From: Bacteroidales bacterium
GTDB lineage: Bacteria > Bacteroidota > Bacteroidia > Bacteroidales > UBA932
Length of the DNA: 13,760 bases
NCBI GenBank assembly: GCA_017555445.1
Contig: JAFZGK010000096.1
Location: 1 to 13,760 of the forward strand
Direction: 5' to 3'
Part shown: piece after piece, positions 1 through 6,872 of the stretch
How the letters are laid out: each line of letters opens with the position of its first letter
Numbering within the stretch: position 1 is the stretch's first letter
Program-made: the position numbers and the translations under genes
The notes under the pieces: generated by a model
Told to the model about the DNA's origin: nothing
What the model saw: only the letters and a program-made list of their open reading frames with translations
The model's database searches: none

Positions 1-219
1 AAGACCTTCATTCTTGCGGCTCACGGCTTCAAGGACAGCCTGTACTGACTCCTCCTTTGCATCGCCTATGAATCCGCATGTGTTGATAAGAAGTATATCA
101 ACGGGAATATCCTCCCCCTCCGGTACAACCTCATAGAGATGCGCCACCTGGGAAAGGATATGTTCTGTGTCAACCTTGTTCTTCGAGCAGCCCAAGGTCA
201 ATGTCTGAAGTTTCTTCAT
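1..219 (-). CDS. rimO: Ribosomal protein S12 methylthiotransferase RimO, N-terminal part (cut by window edge)
   Basis: Seen: 73 codons from an ATG at 219 run off the left edge, opening MKKLQTLTLGCSKNKVDTE, with INTCGFI at about residues 45-51. These are the first two cysteine positions (Cys11, Cys48) of the N-terminal MTTase domain, which bind the auxiliary [4Fe-4S] cluster. Family knowledge: RimO is a radical-SAM enzyme that adds a methylthio group to an aspartate of ribosomal protein S12. The GCSKN opening with NTCGFI is typical of RimO rather than MiaB, which usually has TFGCQMN. The radical-SAM core and TRAM domain lie outside the window. Only 3 nt separate it from the DUF5606 stop, so it is probably co-transcribed with that gene. 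Confidence 0.9.
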   Translation of the reverse strand, partial: MKKLQTLTLGCSKNKVDTEHILSQVAHLYEVVPEGEDIPVDILLINTCGFIGDAKEESVQAVLEAVSRKNEGL

Positions 220-222
220 GGA

Positions 223-648
223 TTACTCCTGCTCAGCCTCTTCAGCAGTCTCCGGCTCGACAAAGTCAAGTGAAGCGTAATTCTTGAGTGCATTATACCA
301 CTCAACCACCTTCTTCATATGTGAGACATAGAATCTGTCACGGTCATAATCAGGGAGCGCCTTCTCGAAAAGGGCCTTGAGTTCCTCAGGCTTTGACTTT
401 GCAGACGGTGCGTCAGCATCACCAAGAACTTCCTTCATATTGAGGAAAACCTGCTGGAGCTTCACCTCCTCATCATCTGTATAGATAGAGATATCAGCAA
501 GTGAAGTGATCTTGCTTGTCATGCTTACGCTTGATCTTTTTTTGTCAACAAGAGCTTCAACAATAGCACCGTTTCTTGCCTGTGAGATATAAAGGTACAA
601 TCCGCTCTGGCCTGAAACCGCCAAAATCTTCGAAAGATCAGTTTTCAT
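223..648 (-). CDS. DUF5606 family protein (Bacteroidetes-conserved, function unknown)
   Basis: The protein has 141 residues from the ATG at 648. A TTG three codons upstream (657) is in frame, but the ATG puts MKTDLSKILAVSG at the N-terminus, as expected for the family. The first 70 residues hold the DUF5606 signature: SKILAVSGQSGLY, then QARNGAIVEAL, then SLADISIYTDDEEV. The C-terminal half is charged (DYDRDRFYVSHMKKVVEWYNAL) and ends in an acidic tail. No signal peptide or membrane segment is visible, so it is probably cytosolic. The family is found mainly in Bacteroidetes and has no assigned activity that I know of. It sits 48 nt after coaE and 3 nt before rimO, which suggests a housekeeping role, but none can be named. 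Confidence 0.85.
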   Translation of the reverse strand: MKTDLSKILAVSGQSGLYLYISQARNGAIVEALVDKKRSSVSMTSKITSLADISIYTDDEEVKLQQVFLNMKEVLGDADAPSAKSKPEELKALFEKALPDYDRDRFYVSHMKKVVEWYNALKNYASLDFVEPETAEEAEQE

Positions 649-686
649 TGTATTCAATTTTTAAATTATTGTATTTCAAATTAATT

Positions 687-720
687 AACACAAGTGTTAT
701 ATCTGAGTAACATTTGTGTT
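687..720 (-). repeat. Inverted repeat straddling the coaE stop codon
   Basis: Arms of 12 nt (687-698 and 709-720) are separated by 10 nt. In minus-strand RNA they pair with one A-C mismatch. The hairpin covers the last codons and the TAA of coaE (697-699). It is followed by an A/T-rich stretch (AATTAATTTG) rather than a clean U-run. It could be a weak terminator, a processing site, or a 3'-end stabiliser between coaE and the DUF5606 gene. The function is inferred only. Confidence 0.4.
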
Positions 721-1320
721 ATAACCTATTTTTCTTACAAAATCGTCTATTTTCGCTGTCAGTTCATCTTCTGTTCCGGAGTTGTCGATCACATGATCGA
801 TCCTCATGTCTTCAGCTCCGTCAGAAAGACTGTTCATAAGTTTCTGATGAGACATCCTAGCTTCAACCCCTGCCTTGTCTCCATCTCTCTGAGCTGCTCT
901 TCCAAGACGGATCGCATATGGTGCATCTACTAGAACTGTTGTATCACCAAAACCATCGAACTGTGGTTTTTCCAGTATGGTGGCTGACTCAAATACAGTC
1001 GGCTTACCATCATCATGTCCATCCATCCACTGTCTGAAATCCTCTTTCAATGTCGGGAAAACTAATGATTCCACCTTTTCCAACGCACTACGGTCATTGA
1101 ATATGACATTAGAAAGTTCGGAAGGCTTGAATCTGCCGTTGTCATCTCTCAGTCTTCGTCCGAGACATTCCTCTATATCATCCAGTAATGTCGGATGGAT
1201 ATCATATAGCTGCTTGACCTTAGAATCAGCTTCATAGATATGAAAGCCATATCTTTCCTTCAGAATTCTGCATACAGAAGACTTTCCGCTACCAATGCCG
1301 CCGGTGACTACGATAATCAT
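697..1320 (-). CDS. coaE: Dephospho-CoA kinase
   Basis: CoaE catalyses the last step of coenzyme A synthesis, ATP-dependent phosphorylation of the 3'-hydroxyl of dephospho-CoA, in the cytosol. Seen: 207 residues, normal for the family. The N-terminus carries a P-loop (GGIGSGKSS, residues 7-15), followed by YEADSKVKQL (about 29-38) at the position of the family's DAD motif, and a C-terminal VIDNSGTEDEL (about 178-187) matching the conserved D-N-x-G segment. Two departures are visible: the usual HP dipeptide in the substrate-binding region reads FP (Phe88-Pro89), and the PLL(v/f)E motif reads ATILE (113-117). The ATG overlaps the upstream ybbR-like stop (ATGA, 1317-1320), implying translational coupling. 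The nusB-yajC-ybbR-coaE order is familiar in Bacteroidetes. Confidence 0.92.
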   Translation of the reverse strand: MIIVVTGGIGSGKSSVCRILKERYGFHIYEADSKVKQLYDIHPTLLDDIEECLGRRLRDDNGRFKPSELSNVIFNDRSALEKVESLVFPTLKEDFRQWMDGHDDGKPTVFESATILEKPQFDGFGDTTVLVDAPYAIRLGRAAQRDGDKAGVEARMSHQKLMNSLSDGAEDMRIDHVIDNSGTEDELTAKIDDFVRKIGYNTNVTQI

Positions 1321-2297
1321 AACTTCTCCTCAAGCACGCACTCCAACATGGAAGGCTCGGTTTCGTAATTTATAAGGCCTTTAGGTCTGGTCGATATATA
1401 TACCTTGCACTTTCCGTTTCTTGAAGCAGCAAAATCATTATAGTCGACATAGAACTTAGATGAGACCAAAGGATCTTCCGCCAATGGGAAAGTCGTTCTG
1501 AATGTAACCGTAACAGTGGATGGATAAATGTTCAACTGCTTGTCAGCAGGTACGTTCACCGCTGTCACAGGGAATGTCTCGACGATTTCTACAAATCTTG
1601 AAACATCGATTCCAAACTGCACCTGTGGAGAGGACATCCTCACTCCGCGTATCTTTTCAATATCCACAACACCGATAAGGTCTTCAGAAAGATCATAGAC
1701 CTTTACCGGGGAGGTATAGACGCGGTCGATGGTTTCCAGTTTCAGTCTTTCGCCATAAATCGTCACACTGTCCGGCTTGAGATCTGTTTCACCTACCTGC
1801 ATATACTGCGGCAACAGCGAAATGGAAGTTACAAGCTGTACAGGCACCCTCTTATGATCTTCAAATGGGAAATGGAAGAATAGAGTATCCGAAACAAAAT
1901 GTTCTACAGTCACATCATCACCATAGATGAGGTGAGCATATTCCTGCAGCTCAGAAGGAAGAATGTAATATAGATCATCCTTGACCGGTCTGACATGAGC
2001 AGGACTGAATTCGACTACCTTTGACTTGCCGTTTCTCTTGAAACCGTTGGCGAGAATATTATATCCTGTAGCACGGCATCTTGCCGCTACATCGTTCTTG
2101 TCTGATGAAAGTGCCGCGTGACCGTCAATATTGCATTTAGCCACAACCGGAACACTCAGATAATCACTATATCTGAGTGAGAGGTTATGGATAAGCCAGA
2201 CACCAAAAGCCAACAGGAGAGCGAGCACTATTACGGCTCCATCCCTCCTGCTGAAATTCAATGACTTGAGCAGCTTATGCAGCAGGTCTCTCATCAT
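1317..2297 (-). CDS. YbbR-like (CdaR-related) membrane-anchored protein
   Basis: The protein has 326 residues. A short basic N-terminus is followed by one hydrophobic segment (about 19-40, GAVIVLALLLAFGVWLIHNL), then a long soluble region rich in beta-strand-type sequence. This fits YbbR-family architecture: one membrane anchor and YbbR repeats outside the cytoplasm. Conserved-looking pieces are RVPVQLVTS and DSVTIYGERLKLETIDRVYTSPVKVYDL, which match YbbR repeat strands. In Firmicutes the related CdaR modulates a diadenylate cyclase, but no cyclase gene is adjacent here, so that role should not be assumed. It lies 8 nt after yajC and overlaps coaE by 4 nt. Two adjacent ATGs (2297 and 2294) are possible starts. 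Confidence 0.8.
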   Translation of the reverse strand: MMRDLLHKLLKSLNFSRRDGAVIVLALLLAFGVWLIHNLSLRYSDYLSVPVVAKCNIDGHAALSSDKNDVAARCRATGYNILANGFKRNGKSKVVEFSPAHVRPVKDDLYYILPSELQEYAHLIYGDDVTVEHFVSDTLFFHFPFEDHKRVPVQLVTSISLLPQYMQVGETDLKPDSVTIYGERLKLETIDRVYTSPVKVYDLSEDLIGVVDIEKIRGVRMSSPQVQFGIDVSRFVEIVETFPVTAVNVPADKQLNIYPSTVTVTFRTTFPLAEDPLVSSKFYVDYNDFAASRNGKCKVYISTRPKGLINYETEPSMLECVLEEKL

Positions 2298-2305
2298 TAT
2301 CTATA

Positions 2306-2614
2306 TTACTGAGGCTGTTCAGTGAAATCCTTTACAAGAGCCTGCTTGCTCACGCGGATCTTGACATTGTTGTCAACCTCGATAAGTACAGTACCCTCCT
2401 TGATCTCGCATACAGTACCATAGATACCGCCCACAGTAACTACCTTGTCGCCCTTCTTGAGGCTGTCACGGAAGTTCTGAAGTTCCTTCTGCTGCTTTCT
2501 CTGCGGACGGATCATGAAGAACCACATCACTACAAAGATAAGTGCGAGCATGATCCACATTGATGCTCCGCCTCCCTGAGGCTGAGCTGCCTGTAAAAGT
2601 GTAAATGTATTCAT
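2306..2614 (-). CDS. yajC: Preprotein translocase subunit YajC
   Basis: A 102-residue protein, typical of YajC. A short N-terminal region precedes one transmembrane helix (about 19-35, MWIMLALIFVVMWFFMI). The hallmark RPQRKQQKE (36-44) comes next, then the conserved GDKVVTVGGIYGTV (55-68) and a V-L-I-E-V strand. YajC is an accessory subunit of the SecDF-YajC complex, which assists Sec-dependent export at the inner membrane. No secD or secF is nearby. It sits instead between nusB (23 nt upstream) and the ybbR-like gene (8 nt downstream), so expression is probably tied to the housekeeping operon. Confidence 0.95.
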   Translation of the reverse strand: MNTFTLLQAAQPQGGGASMWIMLALIFVVMWFFMIRPQRKQQKELQNFRDSLKKGDKVVTVGGIYGTVCEIKEGTVLIEVDNNVKIRVSKQALVKDFTEQPQ

Positions 2615-2637
2615 TTCAAAAATAGTTTTGTTTCGTA

Positions 2638-3597
2638 TTACATCAATCCTTTTCCTTCCTTGACAATCTGTCCCTCATTGACCATCTGCTGGATGAGTCT
2701 GTCAAGAAGTCCGTTTACGAACGAACGGCTCTTCTGTGCTCCGAAGAACTTTGCGATCTCCACATACTCATTGATGGTCACCTTGACAGGAATTGTAGGG
2801 AATGTACTTGCTTCTGCAAGACCCATTACAATAAGCACCACGTCAGTAGAGAACAATCTCTCCTTCTCCCAACCTGTCACTGATTCCGCCACCATGGCAG
2901 CGTATCTGTCATATCCTGCAACAGAGGACTGAAGAAGCTTTCTCACAAAATACTTGTCGCTTTCAACATTGTCACCCTTGATCATTTCGCTCTGGTAGAG
3001 TGGAATATTGCTCCATCCCTCACCCTTCGCGAGACTCTTGAAGGTGTTGCAGCACCATGTCAAAGAATAAGCCAGATCGTCGTTCCAATAAAGAGACTTC
3101 TCTTCAAGAATCTGTTCAAGTTCTTCGCTGTCTACGAATTCCTCTTCAAAGATTCTGGTGAAAAGTTTGCAGTCCTCCTGAAGAGATGTACCTTCAGATG
3201 CCATATACTCTGCATAATAGTCTTTTGTGACTACAGAGTTCATGATCTTCTTGAGGACGATATCATACTGGGCCCAGGAATATTTCTTCTTGTTGAAAAC
3301 CTTCTGAAAATCGGTATCGGCATCCAGGAGCTTTGCAAGAGCATTCTCAGCAAACTTCATGTTAGGATTCTTCTCCTCCTCTGTCGGATTGAACTTTGCC
3401 TTCGCAGCCTCGATTCTGTCACGGGCAATCTTGGTGAGCGGAGAAACGATACCAAGCATGTAAATATAAAGGTCACGGGTCGCTTCACATGCAAGATCAA
3501 GCTGTAATTCAGCCTGAGCAAGTGACATATTTCCCGATAACACGCTGCTATAGAGCACCTTAAAAGCCTTTATCCTTAGAATTCTTCTGTTAAGCAT
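2638..3597 (-). CDS. nusB: Transcription antitermination factor NusB, long Bacteroidetes form
   Basis: NusB works with NusE/S10 in antitermination complexes, notably on rRNA operons. The canonical NusB signature is at the C-terminus: ERLFSTDVVLIVMGLAE (246-262), then IPVKVTINEYVEIAKFFG (269-286) and SRSFVNGLLDRL (290-301). At 319 residues the protein is about twice the size of E. coli NusB (about 140). The N-terminus MLNRRILRIKAFKVLYS resembles a NusB helix 1, and the extra material lies between. Long forms of this kind are usual in Bacteroidetes. The start was set at 3597: an in-frame ATG at 3633 lies upstream of the -7 promoter box (3619-3626) and would be outside the transcript. It is first in a minus-strand series with yajC, ybbR-like and coaE. 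Confidence 0.9.
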   Translation of the reverse strand: MLNRRILRIKAFKVLYSSVLSGNMSLAQAELQLDLACEATRDLYIYMLGIVSPLTKIARDRIEAAKAKFNPTEEEKNPNMKFAENALAKLLDADTDFQKVFNKKKYSWAQYDIVLKKIMNSVVTKDYYAEYMASEGTSLQEDCKLFTRIFEEEFVDSEELEQILEEKSLYWNDDLAYSLTWCCNTFKSLAKGEGWSNIPLYQSEMIKGDNVESDKYFVRKLLQSSVAGYDRYAAMVAESVTGWEKERLFSTDVVLIVMGLAEASTFPTIPVKVTINEYVEIAKFFGAQKSRSFVNGLLDRLIQQMVNEGQIVKEGKGLM

Positions 3598-3618
3598 ATT
3601 TTTGGTCAAAATTTTATG

Positions 3619-3626
3619 CAAAGATA
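3619..3626 (-). promoter_or_regulatory. -7 box of the nusB operon promoter
   Basis: The minus strand reads TATCTTTG, an exact match to the Bacteroidetes -7 consensus TAnnTTTG. The expected transcription start, about 7 nt downstream, leaves a leader of roughly 15 nt before the nusB ATG at 3597. A T-rich block (TTTTTC on the minus strand) lies near the -33 position but is not a clean TTTG. The box decides the nusB start codon. Confidence 0.65.
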
Positions 3627-3649
3627 CATTCATTTTTCAGAAAAATCCC

Positions 3650-3657
3650 TAACTTTG
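3650..3657 (+). promoter_or_regulatory. -7 box of the DUF3276 gene promoter
   Basis: The plus strand reads TAACTTTG, an exact TAnnTTTG match, 27 nt before the ATG at 3685. It diverges from the nusB -7 box only 23 nt away, so the two promoters lie within one compact region and RNA polymerase occupancy at one could interfere with the other. The -33 region is only T-rich. Confidence 0.6.
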
Positions 3658-3684
3658 TAAAGATTTACTAAAAAAAGATTAGCT

Positions 3685-4017
3685 ATGTATAGTGAGGATT
3701 ATGAAGGAGCAAACGGTCTTGACCGTTCAGGTGAAGATGTTTTCTCGAAACCAGTAAGAGCAGGAAAGCGTACATACTTCTTTGACGTCAAGGCCACTAA
3801 AGGTAATGACTATTATCTGACGATCACAGAAAGCAAGCGCAGGGTTGACAGCAATGGCCATTTTGCATATGACAAGCACAAGATCTTCTTATACAAGGAG
3901 GATTTTGAGAAGTTTACAGAAGGCCTTGAGGAAGTGATCAAATATATCAGGACCAACTGCCTTAAGGAGCAGGGCCCTGGCGAGCAGTTCACAGACGTGA
4001 ATTTCGAGGAGCTTTAA
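3685..4017 (+). CDS. DUF3276 / PUR-domain single-stranded nucleic-acid-binding protein
   Basis: The protein has 110 residues and no signal or membrane segment. The core (about 26-90) matches a PUR-type fold: GKRTYFFDVKATKGNDYYLTITESKRR, then a strand-forming KHKIFLYKEDFEKF and a helix EGLEEVIKYIRT. Proteins of this family (DUF3276, PurA-like; the Borrelia relative BpuR binds nucleic acid) are small cytosolic proteins thought to bind single-stranded DNA or RNA. No target can be named here. The gene is monocistronic: it has its own -7 box (3650-3657) and an intrinsic terminator just after the stop. Its sharing of a divergent regulatory region with nusB fits a housekeeping information-processing role, but this is inference. 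Confidence 0.85.
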   Translation: MYSEDYEGANGLDRSGEDVFSKPVRAGKRTYFFDVKATKGNDYYLTITESKRRVDSNGHFAYDKHKIFLYKEDFEKFTEGLEEVIKYIRTNCLKEQGPGEQFTDVNFEEL

Positions 4018-4034
4018 CAGAGTCTTAACGATAT

Positions 4035-4066
4035 AGGGACGGCGAAAGGCTGTCCTTTATTTATTT
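4035..4066 (+). terminator. Intrinsic terminator after the DUF3276 gene
   Basis: The stem GGACGGC (4037-4043) pairs with GCTGTCC (4049-4055), with one G-T wobble, around the loop GAAAG. The stem extends by G-T and A-T pairs at its base (4035-4036 with 4056-4057). The T-rich tail TTTATTTATTT follows. It begins 18 nt after the stop codon and ends about 10 nt before the nadE ATG, so nadE either has its own promoter inside this short gap or depends on readthrough. Confidence 0.8.
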
Positions 4067-4075
4067 GGTATTGTC

Positions 4076-5989
4076 ATGAAGAATTACGGATTCATAAGAG
4101 TAGCTGCAGCAGTTCCAACAGTCAGAGTTGCAGACACGACATATAATTCAGAAGAAATCTGCCGCCTTATAGCTGAGGCTCAGAAATCGGAAGTGTCGCT
4201 GGTTTCATTTCCGGAACTTTCCGTGACCGGATGCACATGCGGCGACCTTTTCAAGCATCAGGTTCTTCTTGAAAAGGCTGAAGATGCAGTAAGAAATATC
4301 ACGGAATTCAGCAAAGGAAAGGAAATTGCCATTGTAGTCGGCGCTCCTGTCGCACTTTGCGGACGCATATATGACTGCGCGGTCGTAATATCTAACGGCA
4401 GCATCAAGGGGGTTGTTCCGAAGACAGGGACAGCCGACAATACCATATTCGCATCAGGAGAGACTCTCTCGGCTTCGGAAATCAGCTACGCTGGACAGGT
4501 CTGCTCTTTTTCTCCATACAACATCTTCACTATCGGATCAGCAAGCTTTGCAATCGAAGTTGGAACAGACAGGAACTCACCTGTCCCCGCATCAGCATAT
4601 CTGACACTCAAGGGAGCTGCCATAATAGTAAATCCTTCAGCAGATCCGGAAATCCTGATGAGTGACAGAAAAAGAAAGAATCAGCTGGAGTATCTTTCGT
4701 CTGCAAACATCTGCGGATATATCTACTGTTCAGCCGGTTATGGAGAATCTACACAGGACATGACCTATGCAGGAGCAGCATCCGTATGGGAGAAAGGAAG
4801 CATGCTGGCAGAAAGTGATCGCTTCGCTGACGGGGAGTCGCTTATCATAGCAGATATCGACGTCGAGAGAATCAGCAATCTGAGGATGAAATCACAGGAA
4901 TTCCGAGGAACGGCAGCAGAGAATGCCACACCATATGATGTAATAACAGCCGGACATCCCGCAGACACAGACTTCGGATCCAAGCTGTACCGCTTCGTGG
5001 AGCCTCATCCTTTTGTCCCTGTTGACGATCTTGAATACAGATGCAGAGAGATTCTGTCCATACAGACAAACGGTCTGATGAAAAGATTGTCTCACATCGG
5101 CTGCAAGACTGCTGTAATCGGCATTTCAGGCGGACTTGACAGCACATTGGCCCTTCTTGTGACAGCTCTAGCATTTGACAGACTCGGATGGTCGCACGAC
5201 AGGATAGTCGCAGTGACAATGCCTGGATTCGGCACGACAGCACGCACAAAGAACAATGCCTGGGGTCTTATGAAAGCCCTCGGAGTGACATGCAGAGAGA
5301 TTTCCATCGTTCCTGCATGCGAACAGCATTTCAAGGATATAGAGCATGACTCAGCAGTCCATGATGCCACATATGAAAATTCACAGGCACGAGAAAGGAC
5401 TCAGATCCTGATGGACATTGCAAACCAGACAGGAGGAATAGTGGTCGGTACAGGAGACCTCTCGGAACTCGCATTGGGATGGGCCACCTACAACGGAGAC
5501 CACATGTCTATGTACGGAGTCAATGCCGGAGTACCTAAAACTCTGGTACAGAGTCTTGTAAGATGGGTAGCTGAGAACAAGTTCACTGACATCACCTCTG
5601 ATGGAAGAAGTTTCAGAGAGATTCTTCTTGACATAGTAGACACTCCGATCAGTCCTGAGCTGCTCCCTGCAACAGACAGTGGCGAAATCAAGCAGGTGAC
5701 AGAAGACCTTGTAGGTCCGTACGAACTGCATGATTTCTTCATCTATCATTTCATGCGCAATGGATTCGGTGCAGAGAAGATATTCTTCCTTGCGAGGAAA
5801 GCATTCGATGAGACGGCTTACGACGACCAGACAATCACAAAATGGCTGCAGACCTTCGTGCGCAGATTCTTCAGCCAGCAGTTCAAGCGTTCATGTCTGC
5901 CTGACGGACCAAAGGTCGGCTCGGTAGGTCTCTCACCAAGAGGTGACTGGAACATGCCGTCAGATGCGTGGAGCACAATCTGGAGATAA
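4076..5989 (+). CDS. nadE: NAD+ synthetase, two-domain (NadE) with a degenerate glutaminase site
   Basis: NadE makes NAD+ from nicotinate adenine dinucleotide, ATP and ammonia. Two-domain forms get the ammonia from glutamine through an N-terminal nitrilase-type domain. Seen: 637 residues, full length. The N-terminal domain (about 5-300) keeps two of three catalytic residues, Glu47 (FPELSVTG) and Lys116 (GVVPKTG), but reads FAIEVGTDRN (158-167) where relatives have E-I-C-E-D, so the nucleophile position is Gly163. The loop after Lys116 also lacks the usual YLPNY-EFYE segment and is a few residues shorter. The C-terminal synthetase domain is intact: PP-loop SGGLDSTLAL (351-360), MPGFGTT (382-388), ENSQARERTQ (434-443), GTGDLSELALGW (458-469), GPYELHDFF (547-555) and KRSCLPDGPKVG (604-615). 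Glutamine-dependent activity is therefore doubtful, but ammonia-dependent synthesis is likely retained. The reading frame is clean. Confidence 0.93.
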   Translation: MKNYGFIRVAAAVPTVRVADTTYNSEEICRLIAEAQKSEVSLVSFPELSVTGCTCGDLFKHQVLLEKAEDAVRNITEFSKGKEIAIVVGAPVALCGRIYDCAVVISNGSIKGVVPKTGTADNTIFASGETLSASEISYAGQVCSFSPYNIFTIGSASFAIEVGTDRNSPVPASAYLTLKGAAIIVNPSADPEILMSDRKRKNQLEYLSSANICGYIYCSAGYGESTQDMTYAGAASVWEKGSMLAESDRFADGESLIIADIDVERISNLRMKSQEFRGTAAENATPYDVITAGHPADTDFGSKLYRFVEPHPFVPVDDLEYRCREILSIQTNGLMKRLSHIGCKTAVIGISGGLDSTLALLVTALAFDRLGWSHDRIVAVTMPGFGTTARTKNNAWGLMKALGVTCREISIVPACEQHFKDIEHDSAVHDATYENSQARERTQILMDIANQTGGIVVGTGDLSELALGWATYNGDHMSMYGVNAGVPKTLVQSLVRWVAENKFTDITSDGRSFREILLDIVDTPISPELLPATDSGEIKQVTEDLVGPYELHDFFIYHFMRNGFGAEKIFFLARKAFDETAYDDQTITKWLQTFVRRFFSQQFKRSCLPDGPKVGSVGLSPRGDWNMPSDAWSTIWR

Positions 5990-6008
5990 ACAGTCAAAGT
6001 AATATCAT

Positions 6009-6050
6009 AAAGACTCAAAACTTTACAGGCCTCGTATCAATTCTGTAAAG
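6009..6050 (-). terminator. Probable intrinsic terminator overlapping the PNP stop codon
   Basis: A perfect 8-bp inverted repeat, CTTTACAG (6021-6028) and CTGTAAAG (6043-6050), has a 14-nt loop. Read on the minus strand it covers the last codons and TAA of the phosphorylase gene and is followed by TTTTGAGTCTTT. The tail is imperfect, so confidence is moderate. On the plus strand there is no T-run after it, so it would not terminate the convergent nadE transcript efficiently. Confidence 0.5.
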
Positions 6051-6850
6051 AGGAGCGTCATCTTGTCTGCAGCAGCATCTGCAGCTACAACTACATCATC
6101 TGCATCATTCACATAATCTTCAGCATAGTCATCGTGCGCCTCATTTGTGACAACTGATACTCCGAACACAGGGATAGAAGAATGGCGGGCTACAATAACT
6201 TCAGGAATTGTAGACATGCCGACAACATCTGCACCGATAAGACGGAAATACTTATATTCGGCAGGAGTCTCATATGAAGGACCTGTACCGGCGAAATATA
6301 CACCCTGCTTTAAAGGAATGCCAAGTTCCTCAGCAATCTGGAAGGCCTTGGCACGAAGTGAAGGATCATACGGACGTGTCATATCCGGGAATCGTGGACC
6401 GAACACCTCAAGGTTAGGACCTACGAGCGGATTAGGAAGATGATTGATATGGTCTGTAATGACCATGAGGTCTCCGACCTTGAAGTCATAATTCACACCA
6501 CCTGCTGCATTTGAAACAAAAAGATACTGGATTCCAAGAACCTTCATGACTCTGATCGGAAGAGTCACGAGATCCATCGTATAACCTTCATAATAGTGAA
6601 AACGTCCCTGCATGGCAAGAACGAACTTGCCTCCAAGTTCACCTGCAATGAAGTTTCCTTTATGACCGACTGCAGTCGACACCGGGAAACCCGGAATTTC
6701 CTTATATGGAATCACTGTCGGATTCTCTATCTTTTCAGCAAGTTTTCCAAGTCCGCTGCCCAGGACGATTCCTGCAAAAGGCTTACGTCCGCCGAGCTTG
6801 GCTGCGATAAAATCTGCAGCCGTCATTATTCTTTCTACTCTCTGATCCAT
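6023..6850 (-). CDS. Purine nucleoside phosphorylase, trimeric class (PunA/PNP type)
   Basis: PNP cleaves purine nucleosides with phosphate to base and ribose-1-phosphate. Seen: 275 residues, normal length for the trimeric NP-I class. Phosphate-loop GSGLG (31-35), GHKG (62-65), [10 protein letters not shown] (81-90), SNAAGGVN (113-120), [11 protein letters not shown] (190-200), GADVVGMST (206-214) and the base-binding Asn of VTN (Asn236) are all in place. Counting without gaps from that Asn, the position of human PNP His257, which contacts the ribose 5'-hydroxyl, is Ala250 (NDADDVV). This resembles the hydrophobic residue found there in methylthioadenosine phosphorylases. With the amidohydrolase gene 22 nt upstream it forms a two-gene unit, which suggests a deaminate-then-phosphorolyse salvage route. 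The exact substrate (inosine/guanosine or 5'-modified inosine) is not settled. Confidence 0.9.
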   Translation of the reverse strand: MDQRVERIMTAADFIAAKLGGRKPFAGIVLGSGLGKLAEKIENPTVIPYKEIPGFPVSTAVGHKGNFIAGELGGKFVLAMQGRFHYYEGYTMDLVTLPIRVMKVLGIQYLFVSNAAGGVNYDFKVGDLMVITDHINHLPNPLVGPNLEVFGPRFPDMTRPYDPSLRAKAFQIAEELGIPLKQGVYFAGTGPSYETPAEYKYFRLIGADVVGMSTIPEVIVARHSSIPVFGVSVVTNEAHDDYAEDYVNDADDVVVAADAAADKMTLLFTELIRGL

Positions 6851-6872
6851 AGTTATCGTATTAGTTCCCGTT

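Noticed and set aside
3598..3633. Earlier in-frame ATG for nusB
   Set aside because: It lies upstream of the -7 box at 3619-3626 and adds residues not seen in the family.
4421..4606. A pair of compensating frameshifts explaining the missing cysteine in NadE
   Set aside because: None of the other frames here encodes the usual YLPNY-EFYE or E-I-C-E-D segment, and the surrounding residues align in the annotated frame on both sides, so substitution fits better than sequencing error.
4872..5249. Minus-strand open frames inside nadE
   Set aside because: They lie antisense to the conserved synthetase domain and show no family motifs.
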